In this document: positions 1 to 17,752 of the stretch, one piece after another
How positions within the stretch are numbered: position 1 is the first letter of the stretch
Layout of the letters: every line of letters begins with the position of its first letter
Origin: Brugia malayi
Lineage: Eukaryota > Nematoda > Chromadorea > Rhabditida > Onchocercidae
Direction: 5' to 3'
NCBI RefSeq assembly: GCF_000002995.4
Contig: NW_025062479.1
Span: 22,068,721-22,132,720, forward strand
DNA length: 64,000 bases
Program-made: the position numbers and the translations under genes
Notes under the pieces: generated by a model
The model's input: the letters and a program-made list of their open reading frames with translations, nothing else
Database searches by the model: none
What the model was told of the DNA's origin: nothing

Positions 1-1511
1 GTCGAAAAAGTCGAACGGTTTTCAGTTGCTAAACATCAAAAATATAAGTTATAATCTTTAAGCTTGTCGGGCTGAAATGCAGGAATCTGATTGTTTTCAG
101 TTAGATTAATCCCGGGAAGTCTCTGAAAATGGTGGACTTCTTTTTACCACTCGGAATTCTTGCAAAATACGAAATTGATTAATGATTTAATTCTTAATGC
201 TTAAACTTTGAACATTTCTTAGACTTAATAAGGTGCTTACAATGTTCAGTGCATTGTCGTCGTATTATCTTGAAATTAATTGGTGTCGTTATATGAAAAA
301 TACAGGGGAAAACCACTAGTAATATTTTAACAATGGAATTTGATAAGAGATAGACAAAAGCATTTCAATGATGCAAAGACTAATTTGAGTTGTTGGTCGT
401 AATGTTTGAATTTTTTCTGTTTAAAAAATTTCTTATTTGAAAGTCTTCAGAAATCGGAACATGAAAATAGTAGGGAACATTTTTGTTTTACATATATATA
501 TATATAGTAGATTTTAAAATTCTTAGTTTTAATATATCCCACAGATTCGGAAACCCGAAAACAGAATATAAAACACCTGAAAAAAGTAATATTATTACAT
601 GTGAAAATAGAGCACAAAGAAATGAATAATCAATGAAAGGTTGTGAATAGCAATCGATGTTAAACTTAAAAAGCATCAAAAAATTTATTGGACTATTTTC
701 TATGCATTATTTCAGGAATAGATGACAAAAATATAACTTTTAGATTAATTTTGTTCTACTACAGTGAAATTTAGAAGGAAAACTTTTTTTTTTTTTTTTT
801 GCACAACAATAATTATTGATTGTTTGGAAGAGTTAAAGTAACATGTAAGCAAGAGATTTATTTGATAAAATTTATTTCATTATTCGATACATAGCACTTA
901 CAATGAAATATAGAATAATTTTCAGTGATCCAATTAAGTTCTAAAATTCTTTTTTATTTTTAAATATTTGAATTGAAGATACATTTCGTCATTATTTCTG
1001 TTTTCTAATATTGAGAAATGAAAAATCTAACATTGCCTAAATTGGAATGTTGGAATTTATATCAAAATTTTCTGTGTTAAATTTTTGATTTCGTTTTTTG
1101 TTCAACAAAGTTCTATATGGTTAGTTGTGCCATTCCAAAAAAAAATTTTTTTTTAAACACCTTTCACTCTATGGTTGCTAATCTTTCTTTCCTAATTTCC
1201 GAAAATCCCACTTGAAGAATATACGATAATGAATTTATTTTGAATTACATTCAGGAAAATTTGATAATTTATAATAAATTGCATATCAGTTTGTAACTTT
1301 ATAACTTGGAAATATCGCAGAAGGACTGATTAACTTCACCAATTCTTTCCTAGACAAAGCAATCATTTACAAGGGAGTAGTTTTAATGGAATTAGCATAT
1401 TTAAGTAGTTATAGTTAGTAGAAGCAATGAAGAAATTTGCATAAATTGAATTAAGAAGAAAAAAATTTTTTTTTTTGTGCAATTAAAGATGTATTTATCA
1501 TTTCATACCTT
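1..1511. other. AT-rich intergenic stretch, no gene seen
   Basis: No reading frame here has recognisable protein similarity or plausible exon structure. It holds poly-T and poly-A runs (for example near 783-800 and 1460-1475) and a short TA run near 490-506. Its right part is the 3' flank of the minus-strand dehydrogenase gene that ends at 1512. Confidence 0.6.
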
Positions 1512-3960
1512 TTAAGAAGTTTTAGCAGGTGGTCCTTTGTAATTTTTTTGTTTTGGTGCCATATTGCGTTCGATAATATCATATGCCATAGCAATGATCG
1601 ATTCTTTAGGATCTATAAATTCTATTCCAAGAATATCTTTTGCCTGAAATAAGTTAGTTTAGTCAAATTAGCAAACTGTCAATTTTTATGCTATTATTGA
1701 GATATTATAACCTCGGGATGCTGTAACCTGAAATCAATAAGATCATCAATTATTATTATTATTATTGAGAGCTAGAAAAAAAGATAATTGATAAGATTAT
1801 GATAATTTACGAGAGAATTATCGAAGTGTACTTCATTGCCAAAACGACTTAGTATTTGCTGCTTTGTTTCCTTGCTGAACAATGAATAAAGCCATGCTAT
1901 CGGGTATGGCACTGTAATTCTTGGGATACTGTAACCTGAAATTAATGAGATGATCAATTTATTGAGACAATCATAAGTGATAGGTGAAATATCAATGGAA
2001 AATAAATTTATTTAAACCTTGCGATGAGAATTCATCACGTAGAACATTGGCAATATCCAGAAACCAGAAACTTGGTTGATAACTTAATAAAATTCGTAAT
2101 CCATCACTACGTGGTTCTCGCATAGCACGAATATGTGCTTGTGCTATATCACGTACGTCTACTAAACCAAATTGAACTGCTGGTACTGCGGGAATTTCAT
2201 TGTTCAAAAAACGACGTATTATCTAAAAAGAAAAAAAAAATTATTGAATTTATACTAATCAATTTTAGTGGAATAACATCGATATCACAAATGATCAAAT
2301 ATAATTTAATAACATTGTTTTGCTAGAAAAGAGAAAAACTAAAGTTAAAAGTTTTTTTTCAGTTGTTTTATAACTTTTTAGTAAGGATAAGTTTACACTG
2401 ATACTCGTTCCTTGTACATTATGAAGGAGAGGTCCAACAACAAGTGCCGGATTGATTACAGTTAGCTTGAACTTAATGTCTGAAAGTTGAAAAGTAATTG
2501 GATAATTTCGAGTTTAAAAAAAAAAAAAAAAAATTAAAAAAATTTAAAAATCATTTTATTTCATCAATGATTCGAATTCATTTGTTTCACAGTTTTATTT
2601 AACATAATAAAAAAGATTTTTTAAGTACAAATTGTAAATGAGTTATCAGAGAGGACAATTCAGATGTAGTAAAATTAATCTCTAGTAAAAAGTAACCTTC
2701 CTTATGAACAAAATCCCATGCAGCTTTTTCTGCAAGTGTTTTACTTTTCACATAATTATTTACATTTGTCGAATCGATATTACTCCAATCATTTTCGTTG
2801 AATGTTCGCGTCATATCTGCGTGACCTTCTACAATGTCAAATAATCTCAGTGCATTTGTTTAAGTTTTTTCCTCATTACGGAGTGATTTTCATTTCTTGT
2901 CGTTAATTTGTGAAGAGAGAGAGAGAGAGAGAAAAAAAAAAAAAGAAAACAACTCTTAAACATTTTTATTTTATTGTTGTTTATAATGTTTGAATCAATT
3001 AAGATCGATCGATGTATGCACAATGACTTAATTGCTAATTTGTATTTTCCTTTCGCCATTTCATATGAAATAAAATTCGAATGGACTAATGACATTATCT
3101 AATTATTCAAATAATCAAAATTATTCTTGTTATTTTGTGCTACTTTTTTTTTTTTTCGAGAAATTAATTTTCAAAAATTTTACCATTAATAGCAGCGCAA
3201 GAACTAGTAACAACAACTTTTTTTACAGATGAATTTGATGCAGCAGCTTGTAATACTCGAAGAGTACCATCTACTGCAGTTGAAATGACTGATTCATCCG
3301 TGACAATTGGAAAAGGACTCGCAACATGCAAAACATAGGTGCAATTAGCTGTTGCTCTGAAAAGATTAAAAAACAGTGAAAATGAATGGAAAAAAAAAAA
3401 AAAAAAATGAAATGAACTTGAAACGAATGATTAAACATTCTTCAATGAAATAGGACAGGAAGAAATTTTAGAATTTTTAGTTCTCTCTCTCTCTTTGTAG
3501 AAAGGGAAAAAGAAAGAGAGAGAGAGAAAGGAATTGATAACAGGTTAATTAATTAAGTAATAAAGATGATAAAATAAATAACAGAACGAACTGAGACCAT
3601 CCTTGATCATTTTCCAAATCTGCTTCAACCAATTCCAAACGTTCAGCTGCTCCTTCGAGCTGTTTCAGTGGATCAATTTTAAAATGATTATTAAGGTCAC
3701 GTACGGTACCACGTACAGTATAATTTTCCTTTAAAAGTTGATGAACACAATGTATTCCAATAAAACCTGATGCTCCGGTAACAAGCACTCCTGCAATATT
3801 TATCATTTTTAATTTTTTTAAATTAATCTTTATTCAACTTATCAGATTGAAAATGTCTAACTAACTTATTACTAATATTTTATTGTCTCTTTTCAACAAA
3901 AAAAAGAGAAAAAAAAAAAAAAAAAAAACACAACTCACTGATATTTTGATTCGTTTCCAT
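1512..3960 (-). CDS. Extended short-chain dehydrogenase/reductase, dihydroflavonol-4-reductase-like (8 exons)
   Basis: NAD(P)H-dependent oxidoreductase of the extended SDR family, with a Rossmann fold and probably a cytosolic ketone or aldehyde substrate; the substrate cannot be read from sequence. Exons (minus strand): 3960-3939, 3790-3592, 3356-3184, 2828-2697, 2479-2397, 2222-2018, 1935-1811, 1643-1512. They sum to 1071 nt, 356 residues plus a stop, with all phases matching. The cofactor loop VTGASGFIG starts near residue 10, which requires the tiny first exon (METNQNI, donor GTGAGT); starting instead at the in-frame Met in exon 2's upstream intron would give a less standard N-terminus. 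The catalytic Ser lies in VVVTSSCAA (exon 3) and the catalytic YxxxK is YVKSK in exon 4. Exon 6 carries the family's LVDVRDIAQAHI segment. Plant-style naming (flavonoid reductase) is only by family resemblance. Confidence 0.88.
2917..3530. repeat. Short GA/CT microsatellites in introns
   Basis: (GA)n near 2917-2933, followed by an A run, and a CT tract near 3480-3495 facing a GA tract near 3511-3528. The last two can pair into a short hairpin. Both sites lie in introns of the dehydrogenase gene. Confidence 0.7.
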
Positions 3961-4699
3961 TCTTTTTATCACAAAAACACTAAAAAATAAAATTTGAGTT
4001 TGCAAAAGGAATTCGTCGTTCTTTTTTTTTTTTTTGCAAACAAAGTGATATATCATAGAGATGAGAAAAACAATTACACTTATTCACTTCAATTTCAATA
4101 AATATTGTCTTTTTTTTACATCAAAGAAACGAGTATATTTTCAATTGAAAAAGAATGCAAAAAATGTGATTGTATGAATAGTTTTATAATATTATAACAA
4201 TTTTATAATATTTTAGAAAAGATTAAAATGCATTTTAAAAAAGTTAAATTAGGAATGCTGATGAATTATGTAGTTGATACATTTACAAACTTTTTATAGC
4301 ATTTATATTATCATTTTAATTTGCTTTTAATTTTTATACGCTTCAAATATATTTTCAATCAATTTAAAAAAAAAATATATATATATATATATATATTAAT
4401 AAAATTTTTTTTTCCATAATTTAGATTAGAAATTGAATATTAATCAATATTTTTTTAAATATTATAAATGAAAAAAATTAATAGGAAGAAATTAAAGAAA
4501 TATATTAAAAATTATTTGAAATATTTGAATTATTTGATAAATAAGAATAAATAAATATTTTTCTTTTAATTTTCAATTACGCACAACAATAATGTGAACA
4601 GGAGCGCTTGATTTGATCGACAGAAGGAATGACAGCCCTAAAAGTGGGCAGCAAAATTAGTGCCAACAACAATGTCAACCTCCTCTGCATGGATTAATA

Positions 4700-4847
4700 T
4701 TAATGAGTACACATACACATACACCTACATACACATACACGAATACATATCATACATGAACACATATATATATATACATACATACATACATCACATACAT
4801 ATACAACATACACACGTGTATGTTGTATATGTATGTGAGTGTGTGTA

Positions 4848-4921
<74 letters not shown>
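4700..4921. repeat. (ACATAC)n-like, palindrome and (TA)n microsatellite block
   Basis: From about 4700 to 4800 there are degenerate ACACAT/CATA repeats. These are followed by a palindrome with 23-bp arms (4791-4813 and 4816-4838, spacer AC), a short GT run, and an uninterrupted (TA)n tract of about 70 bp at 4851-4921. Reading frames across this block are low-complexity artefacts. A tract like this is expected to vary in length between individuals. Confidence 0.95.
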
Positions 4922-4926
<5 letters not shown>

Positions 4927-5802
4927 ATGCGAAATTTTGCAGTTACGTATAGATTTTTGTTAAAATATTTATAGTAAGAATGTGATATTTGAGTTTAAAA
5001 CAAAATTTTTGCGAAAATTTCCTTTCGTGAAAAAAAAAAAAAAAAAAAGCAAACAAACAAACAAAAAACCTTTGTGTGAATTGATTAGAAATGTAGTAAT
5101 TTTTGAGAAATATAAAAAGAAAAATGAAATATTTCAAATCTTTTCATTAATCTAGTTTGATAATTTTATGTAAGAAAAAAGAAATGAAAAGAAAAACTTA
5201 GAATTTGATGTATTCAGTAATTCAACTATGAATAGCTCTTTTTTATGAATAATAATTCATTTGTAAAATTAAGAATTATTTTCGTATCTAATTTAATATA
5301 AATTCAAAAACGATTCTAATTAATCGTAGATTATGTAGATGATATAAAAGATATAATATAATAACACTTTTCAAATGGCTTTTTATTCCTCTTTCCTTCC
5401 CTCATTTTTCCATTTGTGATAATTCTTTCATTGTTTCATTTTTTTTTTTTTGAAAAAGTAATAAAAAATGAGAATAAATGATGACAGCAGAAAGAATTCA
5501 CAAAATATCTCATTCAATTTATGAATTTGTATGATATGATGGATAGCTTTTATTTGTATTAATAATGACAATGACACTTTTTTTATCCTATCACTTAAGC
5601 TTGTTTGTTTCAACATTTAAACTTTTTGTCATTTTAGTTGTCTAAAGTTACAAAAAAAAAAAATCATCAATACATTACATTTTGCAACTTTTCATATTTC
5701 ATAAGGAATACAGCAAATTAAACATAAAATTACTCTCTATGATATTTTAGAATAAAAAATTGAACAGCTAGCAATTGATACTTACGAAGAATATTAGCTT
5801 TG

Positions 5803-5939
5803 AGAGCGAGAGAGAGGGAGAGGGAGAGGGAGAAGTCAGTTTCGAAGAAGAGTGTATTTTAATAAAAATAAGTTTAATATGGTGGAGTTGAACTTTGTGG
5901 AATGTAGTTCGAAACAAAAATACACACACACAGACACAA

Positions 5940-5980
<41 letters not shown>
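5803..5980. repeat. GA-rich and (AC)n microsatellites
   Basis: A (GA)n/(GGGAGA)n stretch lies at about 5803-5832. An (AC)n tract with a few interruptions (CAGACACAAA, CATA) lies at 5921-5980. Confidence 0.95.
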
Positions 5981-5981
<1 letters not shown>

Positions 5982-7482
5982 TAGTAAATTATTTAATTGC
6001 TTAAAAAGCAATGCTCGAAAAGAAGTGGAAAGTAATAGTTGAATTTTATTTAAAAAGTCTAGCTATCCTGCTACGATTATCGAATTGCTTCATCACATCA
6101 AATGAGATAGAAATAAAATCAAATAAACTATTTGTCGTTTTCCTTATTGTATAGTTTAATTTGTATAATTTTTAATACAATAAGGAACTGATGCTTGTAT
6201 AACAATTTTGACTATACAATAAGAGATTTAACTATGTAATACTGAACTATTTTTTCATTGTTATATAATTAAAAATTGTATTAGCTTCTGGTTTTATTTT
6301 TAATTCTTGTTTTTTTTTTTCTCATAGATTTGTTTTATATTTGTTTTCTTGAGTATGCGATAATCCTGATAACAGATCATTTTTTATCTTCTCCCCTTCT
6401 TCATTATATTATCATGAGTTAGATAAACACTAAATATGATCAACATTTTGTGATAAGCTGAAAAAGCACTCCATCTTATATTAGCCAACTATTTATGTTT
6501 AAGAATTAATCAACTTGATTAATAAGGAAGATAATTTTACATCAATAATGTAATTGTGCAATCAAAAACAATCTAATAATCATTTGGTATTTCATTCCTA
6601 ACAATCAATAGATGATTTTGAAATACTTTAAAATATTTCAATGAGTTTATCTAACTTAACATCTATTGCAGGAAGAAGTTCAAAAAATGAAACTGAAATA
6701 ATCTGTTAATTAGTAGGATAGTTGGAGCTAAAACGTTGACAATGAGATTAAATCTTCACATATTTCTTTTTCCTTTTTCATTTGTGAAAAAACAAAAAAA
6801 GTCGAAAAATGGTATTTGAGAATTTAATACTATCAATACTGTTTGAACTATTTCCAATGATGACAGTAGTAATAGTTGCACATAAGTAATGTTATCCATC
6901 TCAAATAATCATAGAAGTAGGACAACACTTACTTTACTTATTTTTAAAATTTTAAACAAAGTTAGTAACAAAAAAAGATTAAGTGTGACAAGAATACTGC
7001 CTCAGAGATGCATCAACAATGATAGCACAATGTTTTCTTCATGTGGAGGAAGGAATGCTGAGAATTGCACAGAGATGTGAACAGTAGCGAGTATTTACTG
7101 TAAACAAGTAAACAACAACATGTAACTTGCATTTCCTGTACACAAGCAATCGTACACGTACGTCTATATCTTGTTCATATGTGACGTAAGTCTCAAAACC
7201 CGTGAGACGGAGCATTTGCGTAGTGGAAGTTCGGGGATTTATCAGTGCTTCGAGAGGATGGGAAGTGGAATTTGAGGTGATAGGATGGAGGAACAGGGTG
7301 ATTAGAATATGATTCATTTTATAATTGAGTTTTGTGAAATTCACTCTGAACAGTTAAAGTTGATCCATAGAATGAATCCATCGTATCATTTCTTAGCAAA
7401 AAAAGCAATTTTTTTTTTTTCAGACATAAACAGTGAATGGACTGTCATGAAGACATGTTCAGGTACGCATTCCAGCAATTTC

Positions 7483-8772
7483 ATGAATTATTTACAGCTT
7501 TTCTTGGTAAGTCTGTTTATGAGAATATTTAAGTAGATATTCATACTGTTTTCATCTGCTTCGAACACAATTATTTATTTGTTGCGAAAGATGGATGACA
7601 GTTCTAATAAAATTGTGTTATCTAGCCATTGAAAAAAAAAAAAAAAAATTAATGAAAAATAAACATTTATCAACCTTAATTGTCTCATATTGATTCTCTT
7701 ATCTAATCATAGCTCTTTTATTTATCATATTTTTATAAATGCTCATATTTATAAGTGCTATAAATGCAGTCAAAATTATAAATGCTGGTTATGCATGAAA
7801 GTTGCCAATTTTATGAAAGGCTTCAACGCAGTATATGAGAGAAAGGATGATATAACTGATGTTTCTAATGGTGTTAATTAATTATTTGTGTGTTAGAGTA
7901 ATTTGTTTCATTCAAATTGTTTATTTTTCTTTTTATTATATAACTCAAATTTGCTGTAGAATTTTTTCGAAATTATTACTGCAGCTGTAGATTGCAAGAA
8001 TGATGAGCCCTTTTTCTTTCTATTTTACGCGTGTATTTGCAGCAGATAGTGGTGATGATTCCACTCGTTTACAGTGAATTAGATCATCAAACCTGTCAGG
8101 AACGTGGTTTCAACAGTGAATCACTGCAATGCTCAAGTTGTGCGGACCTGCCACAGTTTCATCTAGATGAGCTTGTTGATGACTGTAATTCATGCTGTAG
8201 GAAAGATTATGCAGAAATGGAACAAGAAGTATAAAAGTTTTACTTAGTTGGTTTTACAATAATGATAGGAAATCAACTGAAAGCTAAAAACCCTTTTTTC
8301 TTATTATAATAAGAAAATAAATTGATGTAGTGATGTTTCTTATCACAATGTTGATTTAGCTTGAAATTACTTTTAGAAATATCCACGAGCTCATATCGAG
8401 ATTTGTGAGTGCAACTTAGGACGATTTCCCCAGGCGGAAGGTTGGTCAACTTCGTTTTCACTGAGTTACCCGAACAACTTCTTTTTACGCGATAGCTCTC
8501 ATCTGGTGCAATGGCATCTCATTAAAGTGGAGCATATTATTGTATTCACTGAAATATTGATATAAAGCCAATATATATGAAGTATTTCAGCGTTTGTCAA
8601 ATCCAATATGGTAAAGAAGTGGGGAACTTGTGTGAAAGTTCATCACGTTCGAGGAACATTACCGACAATTAAGTTATTAGATGCTCAAGGAGAAGTGCAA
8701 AAGACCATGAATATCGAAAAATGGGATACCGATACAATTACGGAATTTCTGAATACATGGCTGGAGTGCTAG
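7483..8772 (+). CDS. SELENOF: SELENOF/Sep15 homologue, ER thioredoxin-like protein, Cys form (4 exons)
   Basis: Small secretory-pathway protein of the Sep15 family. In animals it sits in the ER with UDP-glucose:glycoprotein glucosyltransferase and takes part in glycoprotein folding quality control. Exons 7483-7506, 8043-8228, 8377-8440 and 8591-8772 give 151 residues with matching phases. Exon 1 (MNYLQLFL, donor GTAAGT) joins exon 2 to make a hydrophobic signal peptide. Next come the Cys-rich part (LQCSSCADLPQF, then DDCNSCCRKD), the redox segment EICECNLGRFPQ in exon 3, and the thioredoxin-like C-terminus (HHVRG, LLDAQGEV, IEKWDTDTITEFL). In vertebrates the redox motif is Cys-x-Sec; here it is Cys-Glu-Cys (TGT GAG TGC), so no Sec codon or SECIS element is needed. 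A candidate spliced-leader acceptor (ATTCCAG) ends at 7475, just before the ATG. A possible AATAAA signal is at 8981. Confidence 0.9.
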
Positions 8773-9514
8773 TGATCTAGTGATCAGCATCATCTGTCAA
8801 TATGTCCTTTTTAGTTCCAACTCTTGTATGAAATCTAATATTTCTCGCTTCCATACTATACCACAGTACAAAATTTTTTATACTATTTATAGTACACCAT
8901 TTTATACTATATCACAATTTTTCAACCATAATTTTGATTCCAAAATAGTTGTTGAAAGATTTAGAAGACTTCTGAGGACAATAAATGGGAATCTTTTTGC
9001 ATTTTATTTTAATAACATACTATCTTCATGGTTTTTGCTTATCTTAATAACAATAATTAATATGATTGGTAATCTCAGGTTAACGCAGAAATCATATGTT
9101 TTATATTCTAAAATGATCCGTTGTTTCATCATCCATCTATCAATGACTCGACTCTTAGCTGTTAGCTAATTCTTCCATGAACACTGCTGAGAAACTCGTA
9201 ATTTAAGGTGCGTAGTTTACAAACTTTTCCTCTATAGTCTTTAAATAAATTCAAAGTAAATAGATTGCCTAACTTCATATATCCTTTTATTTCTACAGGA
9301 AAAAACTGAATTTCCTTTGACTAATTTCATGATCAAATTAGAGAATTTAATTCTGAAGATGTACACCAACTTATTCATCAAGAAGGAACTTTATTGTTGA
9401 AAGAGAAAGATTCACAACGGAAAACAATTACTTTGCAGTAACATAAACAATTTGTGAGATTTTGATGAATCTGGAAAATTTTTTACGGGTTCATTGATAC
9501 ATACTCATGCTGTT
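8773..9514. other. Convergent intergenic region
   Basis: The 3' flanks of SELENOF (plus) and glutathione reductase (minus) meet here. One 129-codon open frame (8780-9169) is AT-rich, lacks similarity to anything I recognise and starts 8 bp behind the SELENOF stop. I take it as 3' UTR. AATAAA is present at 8981-8986. Confidence 0.5.
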
Positions 9515-14850
<5,336 letters not shown>

Positions 14851-16507
14851 CTACCAGAACAAGTAACGAGCAACAAAACCGAAAAAACCTACAAAGAAAA
14901 GAAGCACAGTTACCTTGAACAGCGTACTTTTCCGATTAAGCAATCTCGCATCTTCTCGATATTTCTTACTGATATCCGACAAGTCATTTGCCCTTGTCTC
15001 CAAAACTGTTCAAAAATGTTATTTCATAAATCTGCTCTGGTAAATCGTAAACTATCAAGAAATTTCAGTCAAATCGGATAGTCAAGAAGTTTTAATTTAT
15101 CCAAAAAGTTGGAACTGTATGCCAAACTAAATCTTATTTACGGAATTATCATCTAATTTACTTATTTCAGCAAAATAAAAAATCAGTGTACTTATTTGCT
15201 GCACAAAAGACTATTATATGCATTCATTATTTATTAATGCAACCAAAATTATAATGTCAATAAATGCTTGCGATTTATTCAATTATTAATAGCATTGTAA
15301 ACAAATAAAACGGTAAACGAAAAACTTACTATTTAATGCTTCACCGCGATGAATTACATCTTCAATATTTGAAACCATTATGCGTGTCACATCTTGTAGT
15401 TCACTACTGACTGCAGATATCGCATGACGACTCCTACCAGCATATTTCCTTTTTGCTTGTTGTATATAGTAATCTGCAGTTTAACACTAAATACAGGCAT
15501 AAGTAGCAAAAAAATACCACTTGCTCAAATACTAGCAATACAGTTTTGAATATTATTGGACCTTTTTGGAGAATGTAGCTATTAAAAAGTAAGCGATTTT
15601 AAGAAATCCGTGAAAAACAGCATAAGCCACTATATGTATTAAAATGAAAAACGCTTTTTTTTTTCAACTTTTTTTTCAACTTTTTTTTTTTTTTTTTTGC
15701 GAAACACAATAATTTACAAAGATAATAAACGTATAAATTTAAAAGTTTAGGGATATATAGAAAAATCGAACCAAATTCAATGAAATGATATGGTCTAGTG
15801 ACAGATGCTATGCGTGTGCCATTCTGACCAAGAAATTCATCGGTAACATCTTCTAAATATGCAAAGGCAGATTTCCGTGAAAAATTTTTTTCACAGAGAC
15901 ATAGTGAGCAGACTGGTGTTTTGATCACGTAGCTGTAAGATACCTTTAATAAATATCACCAAGACTGTTATACCAACAAAAATGGCTGAATTTTTACTAA
16001 AAATACTGAACACTGAAAAGAAGAAAACTAACTGAAAATAATAAGGTCCACTCTCAAGAGTATGTATAGTTGGACTGTTGTCATTCAGCTTCCGAAAAAG
16101 CATCTTTGCCTGATTAGTATATTTCACCATATTATGATCCGGCTGAAAGTATTATCTAAGTTATCAACCAAAAAGTGTTTGGTTTAGCGTCTATTTTCCT
16201 CTTAACAGAAATTTCAATCAGACATGTGATAAGAGTATACTGCAAAATATTTCATTTTGAATTTGCCCAAAGGCGACATTTTCTTATTCTGCATGTTTAT
16301 TAATCGCTCGGATGCCTAAATAATTCACGACCTAAGGTTAAGACATGCATTTCACTGGTTTTCAACCGTTTTTCCTTCCTTAGGATTTCTCATTAATTCA
16401 ATTGAAATGAATCAAATTTCAAGCAAACAAACTTCATCGCTGCCTTCAATTGAAGTTGCAAGAATGAGACCATCGGATACACGTGCAATTAGCGTTAGCA
16501 AAACCAT
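14851..16507 (-). CDS. sec-22: Vesicle-trafficking R-SNARE Sec22 (5 exons)
   Basis: ER-Golgi R-SNARE. Exon 1 (from 16507) encodes MVLLTLIARVSDGLILATSI, the start of the longin domain. Exon 2 carries YTNQAKMLFRKLNDNSP, and exon 3 (about 15940-15770) carries KSAFAYLEDVTDEF and the TRPYHFIEF segment. Exon 4 (about 15470-15330) has the first half of the SNARE motif with VIHRGEAL, whose Arg is the zero-layer residue. The last exon has SDISKKYREDARLLNRKST, followed by a C-terminal transmembrane anchor VTVLLFFVGFFGFVARYLFW and a TAG at 14851-14853. All splice phases fit. Total length is about 215 residues, normal for the family. A TTACTTTTAG acceptor about 20 nt upstream of the ATG may be a trans-splice site. 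Confidence 0.95.
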
Positions 16508-17752
16508 TGACGTGTAAATCACAGCTCTAAAAGTAAACTGAAATTCATCTCTCCCAACCTGATAACGACAACATGCAGAATAGAAAAAGCGTACACTAAT
16601 CATAATTGTGAATTCTGTCATCAGAATGATTTGAAAAATACTCCCTCCCCTAATGATACGTCATTTATCAGAGCCAATCCACAGAAACTTCTCCATGGCT
16701 GCACGAACACGCCTCTAAGCTTACGTAATTCATGAAAACGTCTAATGCACGTAGCCAATATGCAATAAGACATCTCAACGATAACATTGACACGCAGCGA
16801 AGACGTACCATCGCGTGACTCAAACCTTAGCAGTATTCAATTCAAAGCGTTGTCTTACAGCTAGTTACATAGTCTACAAAGAAAGATAGAGTTGTCTTCC
16901 AGTACTTATACCATCAAAACTACCATTAATTAACTCATCATATACGTACACGTGTAAATAACTTATTGTTGAGTTGAATACTATGAATTAATTAGCTAAT
17001 TAGTTACAACAGGAAGAGAGAGCACTCTATGACATGCCATAATAGTATATCTTTCAGATCGATATAGGAATTCATTCCCAGATCAATTTCCTTCTGTTAC
17101 TTTCTTTGGTCCATTTACCGTTTCTTATAAATCTTAAAAATTTCTTATAAATCTGGAAAGTTTGTAGACAAATTTAGACATCCTTTATCTCATTTTGCTC
17201 ATGCTGTTCATTGAGATATAAATTCACTTTCACTAATATTTTCATATTTACTAACCGGAAACAGGAAACAACGAAAGTGATATGTTCTTATAAATTAGTC
17301 AGATATTAAAAACTGAATAAATTAAATATTTGATTTGTTTAATCGCTTCTATCAATTATATTTTTGAGCAGAAATACCTTATTAAAAATATTCAGCTATA
17401 CATCAGTAAAAATATTATGATAAATGAATATGGTAACAAGCGGATTCATTCCTCTTACTATGCATTTAATCAATTTGCTACGGCATTTCATTGCACTTAA
17501 AATATTTAAAAGGCGCAGATAATACCGGTATAATGAACTGAAACTTTAAATATTAAAAAAAATCAGGCACAAACAAATACCTTTCAAAAACTCTGAGCAT
17601 CACAGAAATGCACTAATACATATGATATGAACATAACGTGTGAATTTAGTTTCAAAACTGTTTGTGTTCACATAATGTTCAAGAACTTCTTGTAGCATAG
17701 ATACAAAATACAGATGTCCTTTACAGAAGTGAAATTAGTAACACTATCTACA
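16508..17752. other. Intergenic region between sec-22 and the ZNFX1 homologue
   Basis: Contains the sec-22 promoter side and the 3' flank of the large helicase gene. Nothing gene-like was found. A 14-bp direct repeat (TTTCTTATAAATCT) occurs twice near 17123-17155. Confidence 0.5.

Larger units (their letters stand above)
3961..7482. other. Gene-poor AT-rich spacer between divergent genes
   Basis: This lies between the 5' end of the dehydrogenase (minus strand) and the SELENOF homologue (plus strand), so it should hold both promoters. I found no supported gene. It contains several microsatellites, a palindrome at 4791-4838, an inverted repeat at 6143-6223 and many homopolymer runs. Confidence 0.6.

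Noticed and set aside
4660..4927. Open frames rich in Tyr/Ile/Thr/His on both strands
   Set aside because: They are translations of the ACATAC and TA microsatellites and the palindrome, not genes.
5768..5977. Cys/Val-repeat frame on the minus strand
   Set aside because: It is the (AC)n repeat read in frame.
7483..8772. Selenocysteine codon with SECIS in the Sep15 homologue
   Set aside because: The motif codons are TGT GAG TGC; the only TGA nearby is out of frame or beyond the stop.
8780..9169. 129-codon frame directly after SELENOF
   Set aside because: AT-rich, no similarity, no splice signals and contains a likely polyadenylation signal; best read as 3' UTR.
17123..17155. 14-bp direct repeat as a functional site
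   Set aside because: Two copies of an AT-rich 14-mer in AT-rich sequence are not enough to claim function.
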